This document shows, in pieces, positions 42,463 through 51,925 of a DNA stretch of 64,000 bases (its first letter is position 1; each line of letters opens with the position of its first letter). Source of the stretch: Leptospira_A sp046736045 (lineage in GTDB: Bacteria > Spirochaetota > Leptospiria > Leptospirales > Leptospiraceae). The position numbers were made by a program, and so were the translations under genes. The DNA lies in NCBI RefSeq assembly GCF_046736045.1, contig NZ_CP177134.1, forward strand, positions 1,984,001 through 2,048,000, given 5' to 3'. Below the pieces are notes generated by a model. It saw only the letters and a program-made list of their open reading frames with translations. It made no database searches and was not told the origin of the DNA.

Positions 42463-43521
42463 ATGTTACGTAAATTGAAAGCAAACTTATTACGTAACTG
42501 GAAAGCAAAACTTGCTTCTCTACTCATCGCATGTATTTTTTATATCAATCTTCAAAATTCCAAAATACTTATCAAAACGATCAATGTTCCGATCGAATAT
42601 CCGAAGTTAAGCGGCAATCTTTCTTATAGCAAAAATCCGGAAAAAACAATCCCTGTTCGGGTGGAAGGTTTGAAGGACGTTGTGAATTATTATTCGCAAT
42701 TTATGAAAGCTGTCATTGATTCGGAAGATGTTCAGATAGGTGTTACCGAAGTTCCCATCAAAAAAATCGTTGGTGTTCCCAGTGGAGTTAAGGTTACCAA
42801 ACTTCGCAAAACAGTTCCGGTAGAAATCGAATCCCGCGGTTTGAAAGTGATTCCTATTGAAGCCGTATTTGAAGGAACTCCTCCGCCTAATTTTGAAAAG
42901 CTGACTCAAATCCTAAGCCCTACTAAAATTACCATCAGCGGGAAACCGCAAGACCTCGAAAGAATATCCAAAATCACACTTCCTGAAATCAGCCTGATCG
43001 ACAAGAAAGAACCTTTTGCGAGAACAGTCCGCATCCCGGATCTTCCCAAGGGAGTTGGGATTTTGGGTTCCAGAGATGTGACGGTCAATGTAAATATCAT
43101 TCCTTTGTCTTATAAGTCGGGGGAACAAACAGTGGCAGGTATTCCGATCACCTGTTCTGGGTTAGATGCTAAATTGGAACCGGAGTTGTCGGAGGAGCAG
43201 GTTGCGATTCGTTATTTTTCCGTAAAGCCGATTCGTTCCGCACAAGTGCTGACCGGCATCATTGCACAAGTGCCATGCAATTATATATATGATCCGGTCA
43301 AAGACAAGATCATTCCCGAATTACAACCGCAAGTTGCCAAGGTAAGGATCATTAAGAATAAGGATCTGAAGGGAATCGAGATTTTACAAATCAATCCCGA
43401 AAAAATTGAAATTCGTTATAAAGTCAAAGAAGGTTCACCTAAAAACGAAATCCCTTCCGATCCGGGAGAAGATGGAAGCGAACTCGATTCTGACTCCTGG
43501 TTGGAAAAAAATCCTTCCTAG
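42463..43521 (+). CDS. cdaR: YbbR-domain protein, CdaA regulator (CdaR-like)
   Basis: 352 residues. One N-terminal membrane helix (LASLLIACIFYINLQ, near residue 20) followed by repeated YbbR-type extracytoplasmic domains (about 35-120, 120-215, 215-330), each with a VPIEYPKLSGNL or TVPVEIESRGL-like strand pattern and a final SGKPQDLERISKI-type motif. Paired with CdaA it is the CdaR regulator. The C-terminus is acidic and probably flexible. Convergent with the MEST-like hydrolase, 4 bp away. Confidence 0.85.
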   Translation: MLRKLKANLLRNWKAKLASLLIACIFYINLQNSKILIKTINVPIEYPKLSGNLSYSKNPEKTIPVRVEGLKDVVNYYSQFMKAVIDSEDVQIGVTEVPIKKIVGVPSGVKVTKLRKTVPVEIESRGLKVIPIEAVFEGTPPPNFEKLTQILSPTKITISGKPQDLERISKITLPEISLIDKKEPFARTVRIPDLPKGVGILGSRDVTVNVNIIPLSYKSGEQTVAGIPITCSGLDAKLEPELSEEQVAIRYFSVKPIRSAQVLTGIIAQVPCNYIYDPVKDKIIPELQPQVAKVRIIKNKDLKGIEILQINPEKIEIRYKVKEGSPKNEIPSDPGEDGSELDSDSWLEKNPS

Positions 43522-43525
43522 GCTG

Positions 43526-44425
43526 CTATTTTTCTTTTTTATTTAAAAAGTCATTCATCGCAGTGAAGCATTCGTTAGGTGCTTCACAGTGAGGGTAATG
43601 TCCGATATTTTCCAGTTTCAGTATCTTTGCATTTTTAAGAGGTAGTTTTTCGATCTCATCAATCAAATGTTTTCCGCTGACCGGATCTACCAAACCGTTG
43701 ATAAATAATAAAGGCACATCGGTTTCGAGTAATGCTTTTTTCCAGCGGAAACCATGTACTTTTCTTTCTTTGATATAAGGCAAAAGCAAATGGGGGATTT
43801 TGATGTCATTCGGGTAGGTCGCTAATTTCCAAAGTGTTGCGATTTCTTTGTCTGTAGGTTGAGTATTGGGTCCGAAGACTCTGGCAAGTGCCTTTGCGAA
43901 TGTTTTTTCGTTGAAGAAAGGAACGAGGAGTCCTCCCAGGATCGGAGTTGCCAATAGTTTTTGAATGAAAATAGGTCGGTGCAATTCGGGAAAGAGCCCT
44001 CCATTCAGAAAGATGGCACTATCGATTTCGTATCCTGAACCATTTCGTTCTTTGTGCCTTGCTAATATTTCCTGACCTATGCTGACTGCGTAGTCATGAA
44101 AAACGAACCTTACTCGTTTGAGCGCGTTTTTTTCAATGAAACTTTCTATGATGTCCGTTTGTTCCATTAAGGTGTATTGATAGTTTTTCGGTTTGGAAGA
44201 ATATCCGAAACCTAGAAAATCAATTGCAGTCGTATTGAAATATCTGCTGAATCCATTGAAAATCTTTGCATAATCCCAGGAAGAAGTGGGAAAACCATGT
44301 AACAAAAGTAAATGATTGCCTTTGCCTTCCTGGATATAGAAGATTTGAAAATTTTTATATTCGAAAAACTTTCCTCCGGCCAACCACTCTGTTACAGTTT
44401 TAACGGGAAACGATGAAACAACCAT
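43526..44425 (-). CDS. MEST-like alpha/beta hydrolase
   Basis: 299 residues from ATG 44425, which sits where the family normally starts; longer frames begin at 44473 and at TTG 44497. LLLHGFPTSSWDYAKIF, DFLGFGYSSKP, FVFHDYAVSIGQEILARH and LNGGLFPELHRPIFIQKLL closely follow the mammalian MEST/PEG1 hydrolases. The expected nucleophile elbow is HDYAVS, so Asp as in dehalogenases and epoxide hydrolases. The catalytic His is likely in ENIGHYPHCEAP and the charge-relay acid in INGLVDPVSG. Substrate unknown. Confidence 0.75.
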   Translation of the reverse strand: MVVSSFPVKTVTEWLAGGKFFEYKNFQIFYIQEGKGNHLLLLHGFPTSSWDYAKIFNGFSRYFNTTAIDFLGFGYSSKPKNYQYTLMEQTDIIESFIEKNALKRVRFVFHDYAVSIGQEILARHKERNGSGYEIDSAIFLNGGLFPELHRPIFIQKLLATPILGGLLVPFFNEKTFAKALARVFGPNTQPTDKEIATLWKLATYPNDIKIPHLLLPYIKERKVHGFRWKKALLETDVPLLFINGLVDPVSGKHLIDEIEKLPLKNAKILKLENIGHYPHCEAPNECFTAMNDFLNKKEK

Positions 44426-44559
44426 GAAGATATAGGGATCTTTCTCATGATATGAAGTCAATGAAAAACTCATTAAGAAAAACTTGACAATATCCAAATA
44501 AAAAGTTCATTAATCCACTACCAGGTTTTGAAAACCGATTCCAGATAAGGAGTGTTATC

Positions 44560-44964
44560 ATGGCGAAATTAGAAGACATTGAAGGCATTGGTTCCAAATA
44601 CGCTGATACCTTACGAAATGCTGGAGTTCGTTCTACCGGAGACTTTCTGAAAAAAGCAAAGTCTCCCAGGGATCGCAAAGATCTCGCCCGATCCACTGGG
44701 ATTTCCGAAAAATTGATTTTAGAATGGGCAAACCATGTCGATCTGTTTCGCATCAAAGGAATCGGAGAAGAATACGCGGATCTTTTGGAAGAAGCCGGTG
44801 TGGATACGGTTGTGGAACTTTCCAAAAGAAAACCCGGAAATCTATATGATGCCATCAAGGCGATCAATGACAAAAAAAAATTAGTCCGCCAGCTTCCTTC
44901 CGGTTCAAAAGTAGAAGATTGGGTGATTCAAGCCAAAAAAACTCCGCGCGCTCTCACATATTGA
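44560..44964 (+). CDS. DUF4332 helix-hairpin-helix protein
   Basis: 134 residues with two helix-hairpin-helix type repeats, IEGIGSKYADTLRNAGVRSTGDFL and IKGIGEEYADLLEEAGVDTVVELS, the DUF4332 pattern. The hairpins may bind DNA without sequence preference, but no function is established. The C-terminal tail is Lys/Arg-rich. It precedes the adenylate cyclase by about 30-60 bp, and may share its promoter. GGAG stands upstream of the ATG (ATAAGGAGTG). Confidence 0.85.
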   Translation: MAKLEDIEGIGSKYADTLRNAGVRSTGDFLKKAKSPRDRKDLARSTGISEKLILEWANHVDLFRIKGIGEEYADLLEEAGVDTVVELSKRKPGNLYDAIKAINDKKKLVRQLPSGSKVEDWVIQAKKTPRALTY

Positions 44965-44996
44965 CAGATGCCGGGTAAGAAGAAATTCTTGCCCTT

Positions 44997-47588
44997 TTGT
45001 CCCTTTTTATTCTAACTCTTATCTTGATGTCTTCTTATCCGCTTCAATTTTTTTCAATGCCGCAAGGGCCGGTTTCCGACTGGGAATACTTCTGGTATCA
45101 AATTCCCTACGGTGCTCCGGGGATTCTTACATTTCTTGTCGGTATCTTTTTAAGTTATTTTGCTTTTCAAAAATTTCGAGAATCAAAAGAAAATCGTCTT
45201 TTTCATGCGAACTTAGCTATTACGTTTGTTAGCTTCGGTTTTGTCGGGTTAGTGCTCAGCTTACGTGCCTGGATTCAAAATGTAGAGTTGCTTGTTTTCT
45301 GGAACGATATCTTGTATTTTTTCGTTCCTTCTCTTGCTCCTGCGGCATTCTATCTGGTATATCATATGACAGGAAAAAAGAGCAAGTTGCTTCTTTATTT
45401 CTCCTATCTATGTTGGATTACCTGCTTCCTTATTTATTTCGGAATCATCATCGGGAAAGGATTTACTACGGAGGTGACCATCTTTCCTTTTGGTAAATAT
45501 CCGAAGGGAAGTTCTTTCATTCGTCCTTGGGGGATTGTTGCTCCCATCGGCTATTTCCTGTTAATTGTTCCTGCTTTTATCAAACATTATTCTCAGATTC
45601 GCGCCAACTATCACCCTTCGTTATTTCATGGAGTGAATCTTTTATTTTTACTTATTTGTTCGAATGCCCCCAGTATCTTGGGTTATAAAGTTTATCCGGG
45701 CGGATTTTTTCTTTTTATCCCCATGTTGCTTGTCGCCTATGGTGTGTTCCGTTCCGATTTTTTCGATGTGAATCAGTTGTTATTTCAGAAAAACGGAATG
45801 TTTTATTTTTTATTCGGGCTTTTGTCTTTTGTTTTGTTATTCATTTCGTTCGGAGTTTCTTTCGGGTTGTCTCCCACTTCTTATGAAAGTTCCAATTGGT
45901 ATCCTTGGGGACTTCCTCCCGTAGTAAGCGTGTTTGCTGCCATATTTCTGTCCATCATGGTCGCAGGTGCCAATCCTTCCGCGCGGCTGAATCAGTTATG
46001 CGCTTTTGCTTTGATCCTCACGGGATTTTATGTAATGCAATCCGTTCCTTTGAAACTGAATCTTCCTTATGTTGTGCAATTGCGGGTTTCCCAATTGGTT
46101 TTCGTTCCGTTTGCATTTGCTCCTTGTATTATGGTAAGACTTGTATTCGAAGCAGTCTCGCAGAAAAATCCCAAGGGTTTGCAAGTGATTGATTTTTTAT
46201 GTGTGGTGGCGGCACTACTCGCCCCCTCACCCTGGTTATTCGTAGGGTATTATGAATATCCATGGTCCAGAGTTCATCACGGCGGTCCCGTGGAAGTTCT
46301 GGTCGGGTTTAACGGATTACTCGCTTTGGCCTTCATCTTGTTTTCTTTATTCAAACACAGGGAGATCGTAAACGGAGCATCCCGCTGGATCATAGGTTCT
46401 TTCGTTTTATCAGCAACTTTGTTATTGTTTGCACTTTTCCCTTCACATGGAGTTCCTTTTTTCCCTTTGAGTGATTTTCAATTTGTTCCGGCAACCATCC
46501 TTGGTTATGCGGTCCTCCGCCATGGCGCACTTTCTTTGGAAGGTAGGACGATCCAGTTGAGTCAAAGACTTGCAAACCTCGGACTCATTACAATCGGAAT
46601 TGCAGGGGTACTATATTTTCCATTGATACGAGGCCACTACGGAATGGGAGAATCCGCATTCCATCTGATGATGCTTGTGATGCCTTTGATTCTTTTCAAT
46701 TACCTGGTAGTATATATCATGTCTCGTCCGCTTGCAGAAGAGTTGGACATCAGTTATTTTCTTTTGGATTTGGAAAAACAAAAAGCGGATGAAGAAAGAG
46801 AAAAAGCTCTGATTGCCCAGGACAAAGCGGAAGAAGCAATGGAAGAATCGGAAAAGTTGCTTTTGAACATTCTTCCGATGAAAGTGGCTCAGGAATTAAA
46901 AACGAAAGGAAGCGTAACTCCTGCTAGGTTTGATAAGGTGACCGTTTTATTTACCGACTTCAAGGGGTTTACAAAAGTTGCGGAAGGAATGGACGAACAG
47001 GCATTAGTTCAGGAATTGGATGCTTGTTTTACTCAATTTGACGAGATCATACTTCGCAATAATTTGGAAAAACTGAAAACGATCGGTGATTCTTATATGT
47101 GCGCCGGTGGATTGCCGGTTCAGAATCATACAAACGCAATCGATGCATGTCTTGCCGCACTTGAGATTCAAAGTTTTATGAATCAATTGAAAGAAATCAA
47201 AACCGCTTTGAATCTTCCTTTCTGGGAACTTCGATTGGGAATTCATACAGGTCCTGTGGTCGCAGGAGTTGTGGGTAGGTTTAAGTTTGCTTATGATATC
47301 TGGGGAGATACTGTCAACACTGCTTCCCGAATGGAGTCGGGTGGAGAGTCAGGCAAGATCAATGTGTCTTCAGAAACTTACGGGCTGGTTCAATATTTTT
47401 TTGAAACGGAGTATCGCGGGAAAATTTACGGTAAAAATAAAGGCGAGTTGGATATGTATTTTGTTCACCGCCTAAGACCTCGTTATTCGCAAGACCCCGA
47501 TGGGAAAGCGCCGAATCAATTGTTTCGGGATTTGTACTCCAGGATTCATTCGGGATCAAAGATTCGTTGGAAAAACCAGCCTGAATGA
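44997..47588 (+). CDS. Membrane-bound class III adenylate cyclase
   Basis: 863 residues from TTG 44997; ATG 45027 is a likely alternative. About 15 hydrophobic helices fill residues 1-580, a receptor-like sensor with no known ligand. A coiled coil (EKQKADEEREKALIAQDKAEEAMEE starts it) joins it to a class III cyclase domain (about 640-820): VTVLFTDFKGFTKVAEGM with the metal-binding Asp, KLKTIGDSYMCAGG with the substrate lysine, and YDIWGDTVNTASRME with Asp and the transition-state Asn/Arg. Lys plus Asp indicate ATP and so cAMP. Convergent with fliF. Confidence 0.88.
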   Translation: MSLFILTLILMSSYPLQFFSMPQGPVSDWEYFWYQIPYGAPGILTFLVGIFLSYFAFQKFRESKENRLFHANLAITFVSFGFVGLVLSLRAWIQNVELLVFWNDILYFFVPSLAPAAFYLVYHMTGKKSKLLLYFSYLCWITCFLIYFGIIIGKGFTTEVTIFPFGKYPKGSSFIRPWGIVAPIGYFLLIVPAFIKHYSQIRANYHPSLFHGVNLLFLLICSNAPSILGYKVYPGGFFLFIPMLLVAYGVFRSDFFDVNQLLFQKNGMFYFLFGLLSFVLLFISFGVSFGLSPTSYESSNWYPWGLPPVVSVFAAIFLSIMVAGANPSARLNQLCAFALILTGFYVMQSVPLKLNLPYVVQLRVSQLVFVPFAFAPCIMVRLVFEAVSQKNPKGLQVIDFLCVVAALLAPSPWLFVGYYEYPWSRVHHGGPVEVLVGFNGLLALAFILFSLFKHREIVNGASRWIIGSFVLSATLLLFALFPSHGVPFFPLSDFQFVPATILGYAVLRHGALSLEGRTIQLSQRLANLGLITIGIAGVLYFPLIRGHYGMGESAFHLMMLVMPLILFNYLVVYIMSRPLAEELDISYFLLDLEKQKADEEREKALIAQDKAEEAMEESEKLLLNILPMKVAQELKTKGSVTPARFDKVTVLFTDFKGFTKVAEGMDEQALVQELDACFTQFDEIILRNNLEKLKTIGDSYMCAGGLPVQNHTNAIDACLAALEIQSFMNQLKEIKTALNLPFWELRLGIHTGPVVAGVVGRFKFAYDIWGDTVNTASRMESGGESGKINVSSETYGLVQYFFETEYRGKIYGKNKGELDMYFVHRLRPRYSQDPDGKAPNQLFRDLYSRIHSGSKIRWKNQPE

Positions 47589-47620
47589 TTTCAGGACTGG
47601 TGTAGTATAAAAATTTTCCT

Positions 47621-49321
47621 TTAAGTTTGTTCTTCTTCTGCGAGCCAGGTACGAAGTAGTTGTGCAACGTCTTCCGGTTTTTCTTTGGCAAGATTGATTG
47701 CGTTTTCCAAAAGTTCCCTGCGCAATTTTTCGTCGAGGGAGAGTTCTACTTCCGCTCCCCCTTCGTCCATCACGCGTAATGCGGCTTCCCGCATCATTTG
47801 TTGTTGGGCAGCAAGTTCTTCTTCGCGTAGTCTTCTTCTTCTTGCCATTTCCTTTTTGATCGCTCTGTAGACAAGAATCGCAAGAATGAGTAAGATCAGA
47901 ATTACAAGTGAAGCAATCACCATATTTCTGATGGCTCTTTGTTTTTGGAACTCTTCATCTTCCAATCGGAACTGTTCCGTTCTGTCTTTGGGAATGGTGA
48001 TGACGCTGATTTGGTCTCCCCTGGAACGGGTATAACCGATGGCAGCTTCCAGATTTTTACGAATGAGTTTGAGATCTGATTCCGAAACAGGATTGTACTT
48101 ACGATCGTAACCAAGTCCGTCTTCTCTTTCTTTCTTTTCCCAAACGCCATCCACCACAACGGAAAGTCCTAACTTATCAATCTTCCAAGGTTGGCGTTTG
48201 ATGTCTTTGACGCGCTTGTTGAATTCGTAGTTATTGATATTTTCATCTTTGGAATATTCTGCTTTCTGATAGTCGGTGTCTTTGTAACCGGGAGGGAGAT
48301 TTGGTTCCGTTCCCGCAGGGCCGTCAGGTGTGAACCCCCTTCCTTTGAAGGCTTCTTTGGTTTCTTTGGAAGAAACTTTTAACGAATAACCATCAACTAA
48401 CTGTCGTTCCGAGTAGGGAGTGTCCGGGTTGTCTTCGAAAGCAACAACCGGCATCACTTCATTTTCCGTAAGTGATTCCTGATCCCAGTTCAAAATGTAT
48501 TCGAAACGGGTGATATCCACTCTGTCTTCTCCGCCCAAATACCAACGAAGTGTATTCCTAATATCGATTAGGCGCTTAACTCTTTCTTCTTCTTCGATTC
48601 GGAGTTTTTCCTGAACGATCCTTAATTCCAATCTTTCCTTTTCCAGATCTTCTTCGAAGTCGGAAATGATTTTACCGTCAGGATCGGCAACACTTACATT
48701 TTCGGGTTTTAATTTGGGAACGGCGCGGGCTACTAAATTGACGATACCCTTTACTTCTTTTTTACTGAGTCCTTCGATTCCCGGACGAAAGTGCAAAATC
48801 ACACTTGCTTTCACAGGGTATGCATTTGCTTCAAACAAATCGGCTTCCGGGATGGCAATATTGACATCCGCTTTTTCGATAGGGCGCAAAGTCATGAGTG
48901 ATTTTTCAATCGCACCCTTTAACGCGCGATATTTTTTGATATCTTTATCAAATTGTGTTTCGGTAAACTTTTCTATATCAAAAAGTTCCCAACCGGTGAC
49001 TCCCGCAGGGATGAGGTTCTCTTGCGCAAGTTTGGTGATGATTTCCTGTCTTTTATCCGGATCAACCGTGATGAGACTTGTATCGCTTGATCCGTAAGTA
49101 TAACCAAGTGCATCCAGTTTTTTTGTGACTTCGGAAAAGTCCTTTGGGTCCAGATCTTTGAATAAGATGATTCGGTTTTTCGTGGAGGAGACGGAGGATA
49201 GGATGACAATGGCAATCACCACAACCAAAAGAACTCCACCTAAGATGAGTTTTTTTGTATTGTCTAGTTTTGCTAAAAGTTCCTTAAGATTGTTAAGAAT
49301 TCGTTGCAGTGCCTCAGGCAT
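47621..49321 (-). CDS. fliF: Flagellar MS-ring protein
   Basis: 566 residues, the ring in the cytoplasmic membrane that anchors the periplasmic flagellum motor. Membrane helices at about 25-45 (LILGGVLLVVVIAIVILSS) and 450-475 enclose the periplasmic ring-building domains with YTFGSSDTSLITVDP-like repeats and PVKASVILHFRPG. The C-terminal KPEDVAQLLRTWLAEEE tail binds FliG. In other spirochaetes fliG follows; here the next gene is the convergent cyclase, so fliG must be elsewhere. Confidence 0.95.
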   Translation of the reverse strand: MPEALQRILNNLKELLAKLDNTKKLILGGVLLVVVIAIVILSSVSSTKNRIILFKDLDPKDFSEVTKKLDALGYTYGSSDTSLITVDPDKRQEIITKLAQENLIPAGVTGWELFDIEKFTETQFDKDIKKYRALKGAIEKSLMTLRPIEKADVNIAIPEADLFEANAYPVKASVILHFRPGIEGLSKKEVKGIVNLVARAVPKLKPENVSVADPDGKIISDFEEDLEKERLELRIVQEKLRIEEEERVKRLIDIRNTLRWYLGGEDRVDITRFEYILNWDQESLTENEVMPVVAFEDNPDTPYSERQLVDGYSLKVSSKETKEAFKGRGFTPDGPAGTEPNLPPGYKDTDYQKAEYSKDENINNYEFNKRVKDIKRQPWKIDKLGLSVVVDGVWEKKEREDGLGYDRKYNPVSESDLKLIRKNLEAAIGYTRSRGDQISVITIPKDRTEQFRLEDEEFQKQRAIRNMVIASLVILILLILAILVYRAIKKEMARRRRLREEELAAQQQMMREAALRVMDEGGAEVELSLDEKLRRELLENAINLAKEKPEDVAQLLRTWLAEEEQT

Positions 49322-49410
49322 AGTTCGGGCCTCATCCCATTAAGAGACATAATCGCACCGCCGTACGGATTTGTACAAGTCTTTTTCGGGGGAGGGAGGG
49401 GATTTTCCCG

Positions 49411-49644
49411 TTACGGTTTTGCTGAATTCAGGCTGGTTGTCTGGGTCTCGGAATTGCGGGGAGTTGTATTTTCGCGGATGAAATTGCTGAGCCCGATCAA
49501 ACTGATCGTAACAGCGATTGCTTTTTTCCTTTTTTCTTCCTCGCTTTTTGCATGATCCTGAAAAACCGGATTCGTAAAACAATTTCCTAATATGAAAAAT
49601 AGAGGAATGATCGAAAATCGTTTCAGTTTAGAAAGGAGTTCCAT
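49411..49644 (-). CDS. Small hypothetical lipoprotein
   Basis: 77 residues with lipobox ILGNC. The mature part is short and charged (HAKSEEEKRKKAIAVTISL) with no recognised domain. Its start overlaps the end of the larger lipoprotein gene by 17 bp, suggesting coupled translation. It lies just upstream of fliF but about 90 bp away and probably belongs to the lipoprotein operon, not the flagellum. Confidence 0.6.
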   Translation of the reverse strand: MELLSKLKRFSIIPLFFILGNCFTNPVFQDHAKSEEEKRKKAIAVTISLIGLSNFIRENTTPRNSETQTTSLNSAKP

Positions 49645-50788
49645 CGGTTTTCACTTTAATCTTAGTATAACGGATTTTTTCGATTTGGTTTTTTTCCAGA
49701 TTTTTAGTTTCCCCTCCCACTTCCAAAGTGATATTGTCCGGAGTGAAGGCTTTGATATCCCCTTGAAGCAGCATTCCATTTGTTAGTTGGATCATTGCTA
49801 CGCGTTTCATATAAAACGGTTCTTCGCCTTCCTCTTTTATCTCCGTTTCCGCAACGGAAGCTTCTGCTTCTCTTTTGGATGCGATGATCGTTTTATACAA
49901 ATCCCTTTCTTCCAGTAATAATCTATAATCAGCTAGCAATGGTGAGTCGCAGGCTTCGATCTTGATTGTTTTTTTCGTAATGGATGTTGCCCATCCCAGA
50001 ACGACTGACAAAAGAACATCGGATACTTCCACTTTTTCTTCAAAACGGTAGGATTGGTTCGGGTCCGGGAATAATTCTTCCAAACCCACATGATTGAGTC
50101 TGTAAGTCCCAAGAAGAATGTACCATTGCGAATATTCTCTTGACGAATAACATTTGTCATTCGCTCCACTCAGAAACAATGGCTGGTTTTCGTGAGGGTT
50201 GTGGATTTTCAACTTTGTCAGAGAAGAAGAACCTGCCTTCGGGGAATCCGGAACAACTTTCGGAAAGATTTCCCTGGCGCGTTTGATACTGGCAGGAACC
50301 TGTTTGATCATATATTGCAATTCTTCGACAGTAAACACCAATTCGTTTTTAAGTGTTTCTTCGGTGTTTTCGGATTCAACATGATTGACTGTTACTTGAG
50401 CGATATGTTCCAAACCCTGGAGATGAAGTGTTTCCAGTCTGGTTTGTAAAACGGGAAGTTCCCTATTGGCAAATAGAAACGCTTCCTGTTTGTCGGCTTT
50501 TCCTTTTTTGTTGGCCAGAGACTCTTCCATATTTTGAATGGCGAGTTGAGAAAACCGAACTGTGATGATGGTGCGATAGGATTCTTCCAGGAACCGATCG
50601 TAGACCGGAATTCCGAAAACGCTATGGGAATAAGGAGAAATGAGCAGCGGATTCAGGGAACTATTTTCATACTTTTCCAATTGGGGAGAAGTTTCTTTTA
50701 ATGAATAATTTTTTTTAGGAGTGGCACAACCGAATATAAACAAAAAAAATATAACAAGTGATAGGTTGAGGTAAACAGTCGGTCGCAT
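49628..50788 (-). CDS. Hypothetical lipoprotein with LSm-like C-terminal segment
   Basis: 386 residues from ATG 50788, where MRPTVYLNLSLVIFFLFIFGC gives a lipoprotein signal; the open frame continues to 51196 but that part overlaps the divergent MBL-fold gene. The middle is helical (EEYRTIITVRFSQLAIQNM) and the C-terminal segment NGMLLQGDIKAFTPDNITLE plus IEKIRY has the strand pattern of an LSm-like barrel. No catalytic motif. The small lipoprotein at 49411 overlaps its end. Confidence 0.6.
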   Translation of the reverse strand: MRPTVYLNLSLVIFFLFIFGCATPKKNYSLKETSPQLEKYENSSLNPLLISPYSHSVFGIPVYDRFLEESYRTIITVRFSQLAIQNMEESLANKKGKADKQEAFLFANRELPVLQTRLETLHLQGLEHIAQVTVNHVESENTEETLKNELVFTVEELQYMIKQVPASIKRAREIFPKVVPDSPKAGSSSLTKLKIHNPHENQPLFLSGANDKCYSSREYSQWYILLGTYRLNHVGLEELFPDPNQSYRFEEKVEVSDVLLSVVLGWATSITKKTIKIEACDSPLLADYRLLLEERDLYKTIIASKREAEASVAETEIKEEGEEPFYMKRVAMIQLTNGMLLQGDIKAFTPDNITLEVGGETKNLEKNQIEKIRYTKIKVKTDGTPF

Positions 50789-50989
50789 ATTTTTCTCTTT
50801 GTCGAACATTCTCATATTAATAGACAAATACAATTGAAAATTATTGCAGGATTTTGCAATAAACCTGTTAAAAACCGTATTTATCAAACAAGATCGGTTA
50901 AAAAATAAATATGAATCCATATAAGGAAAATCAGAAAAATATCTGAAATTGATCTTGAATTCGGTCGGTTCCCGTTTAGTCTGATTTTT

Positions 50990-51925
50990 ATGAAAACCAT
51001 TCACACGATTGACTGTCATTACGCCAGTCTGGATTTTGTGGCTTGTGCCTATTTGATTGTGGAAGGAGATCGTGCCAGTTTTATAGAGACAAATACTACA
51101 CATGCATTGCCGTATCTTCTTGGCAAATTGGAGGAATTGAAAATCCCCAAAGAAAATGTGGACTATATCATTGTTACCCATGTTCATCTGGATCATGCGG
51201 GAGGTGCCTCCGCTTTGCTTGATGTATGTCCCAATGCCGTGATATTAGCGCATCCCAAGACCGCCAAACATCTAATTAATCCCGTCAGACTCATTCAAAG
51301 TTCCAAAACCGTATACGGTGAGGAAAATTTTAAAAAACTTTACGGAGAAATTTCCCCTGCTCCCGAAAACAAAGTAAGAATCATGGCGGATCGGGAAGTG
51401 TTGGAATGGGGGAAAAGAAAGTTCACCTTTTATTATACGAAAGGTCATGCGAATCATCATTTTTGCATTCATGACTCTTTGTCCAATTCCATCTTTACCG
51501 GAGATTCTTTCGGAATTTCCTACCCGAGTTTGGAAAATGGAAAACGATTTATTTTCCCCACAACAACGCCGACTGACTTTAATTATGAGGAAGCAGTGTT
51601 GTCCGTTGATTTGATTGTAAATACGGGAGCCGATCTTGCTTATCTGACTCATTTTGACTCCGTGAATGAACTTTCCGCAAAAGGAGAATTTTTAAAACGA
51701 TCTTTGTCCCTATGTGATTTGGCGATTCGGGAAACATTTGCGGAGAATAGAAAAGAAGAAGATCTGACCGGTTACTTCGAAACCAAAGTGAAGGAAATGA
51801 TTGAGATTACAGCGGAAAAACAAGGAGTTCTTTTGACAAAGAATGATTGGGCTCTTTTGAATTTGGACGTTAATCTAAATGCACAAGGTTTGAAATTTGC
51901 CGCCTTAAAAGGTAATACCCGTTAA
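50990..51925 (+). CDS. MBL-fold metallohydrolase (glyoxalase II-like)
   Basis: 311 residues with no signal peptide, so cytoplasmic. The metal site HVHLDHAGG and further ligands in KGHANHHF and GDSFGIS are typical of the metallo-beta-lactamase fold. Long C-terminal helical tail. Substrate unknown: thioester or lactone hydrolysis is typical of the group. The next gene starts directly after its stop on the same strand. Confidence 0.85.
   Translation: MKTIHTIDCHYASLDFVACAYLIVEGDRASFIETNTTHALPYLLGKLEELKIPKENVDYIIVTHVHLDHAGGASALLDVCPNAVILAHPKTAKHLINPVRLIQSSKTVYGEENFKKLYGEISPAPENKVRIMADREVLEWGKRKFTFYYTKGHANHHFCIHDSLSNSIFTGDSFGISYPSLENGKRFIFPTTTPTDFNYEEAVLSVDLIVNTGADLAYLTHFDSVNELSAKGEFLKRSLSLCDLAIRETFAENRKEEDLTGYFETKVKEMIEITAEKQGVLLTKNDWALLNLDVNLNAQGLKFAALKGNTR

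Noticed and set aside
50789..51196. N-terminal extension of the lipoprotein frame ending at 49628
   Set aside because: The lipoprotein signal starts at 50788, and the extension runs through the coding region of the divergent MBL-fold gene.
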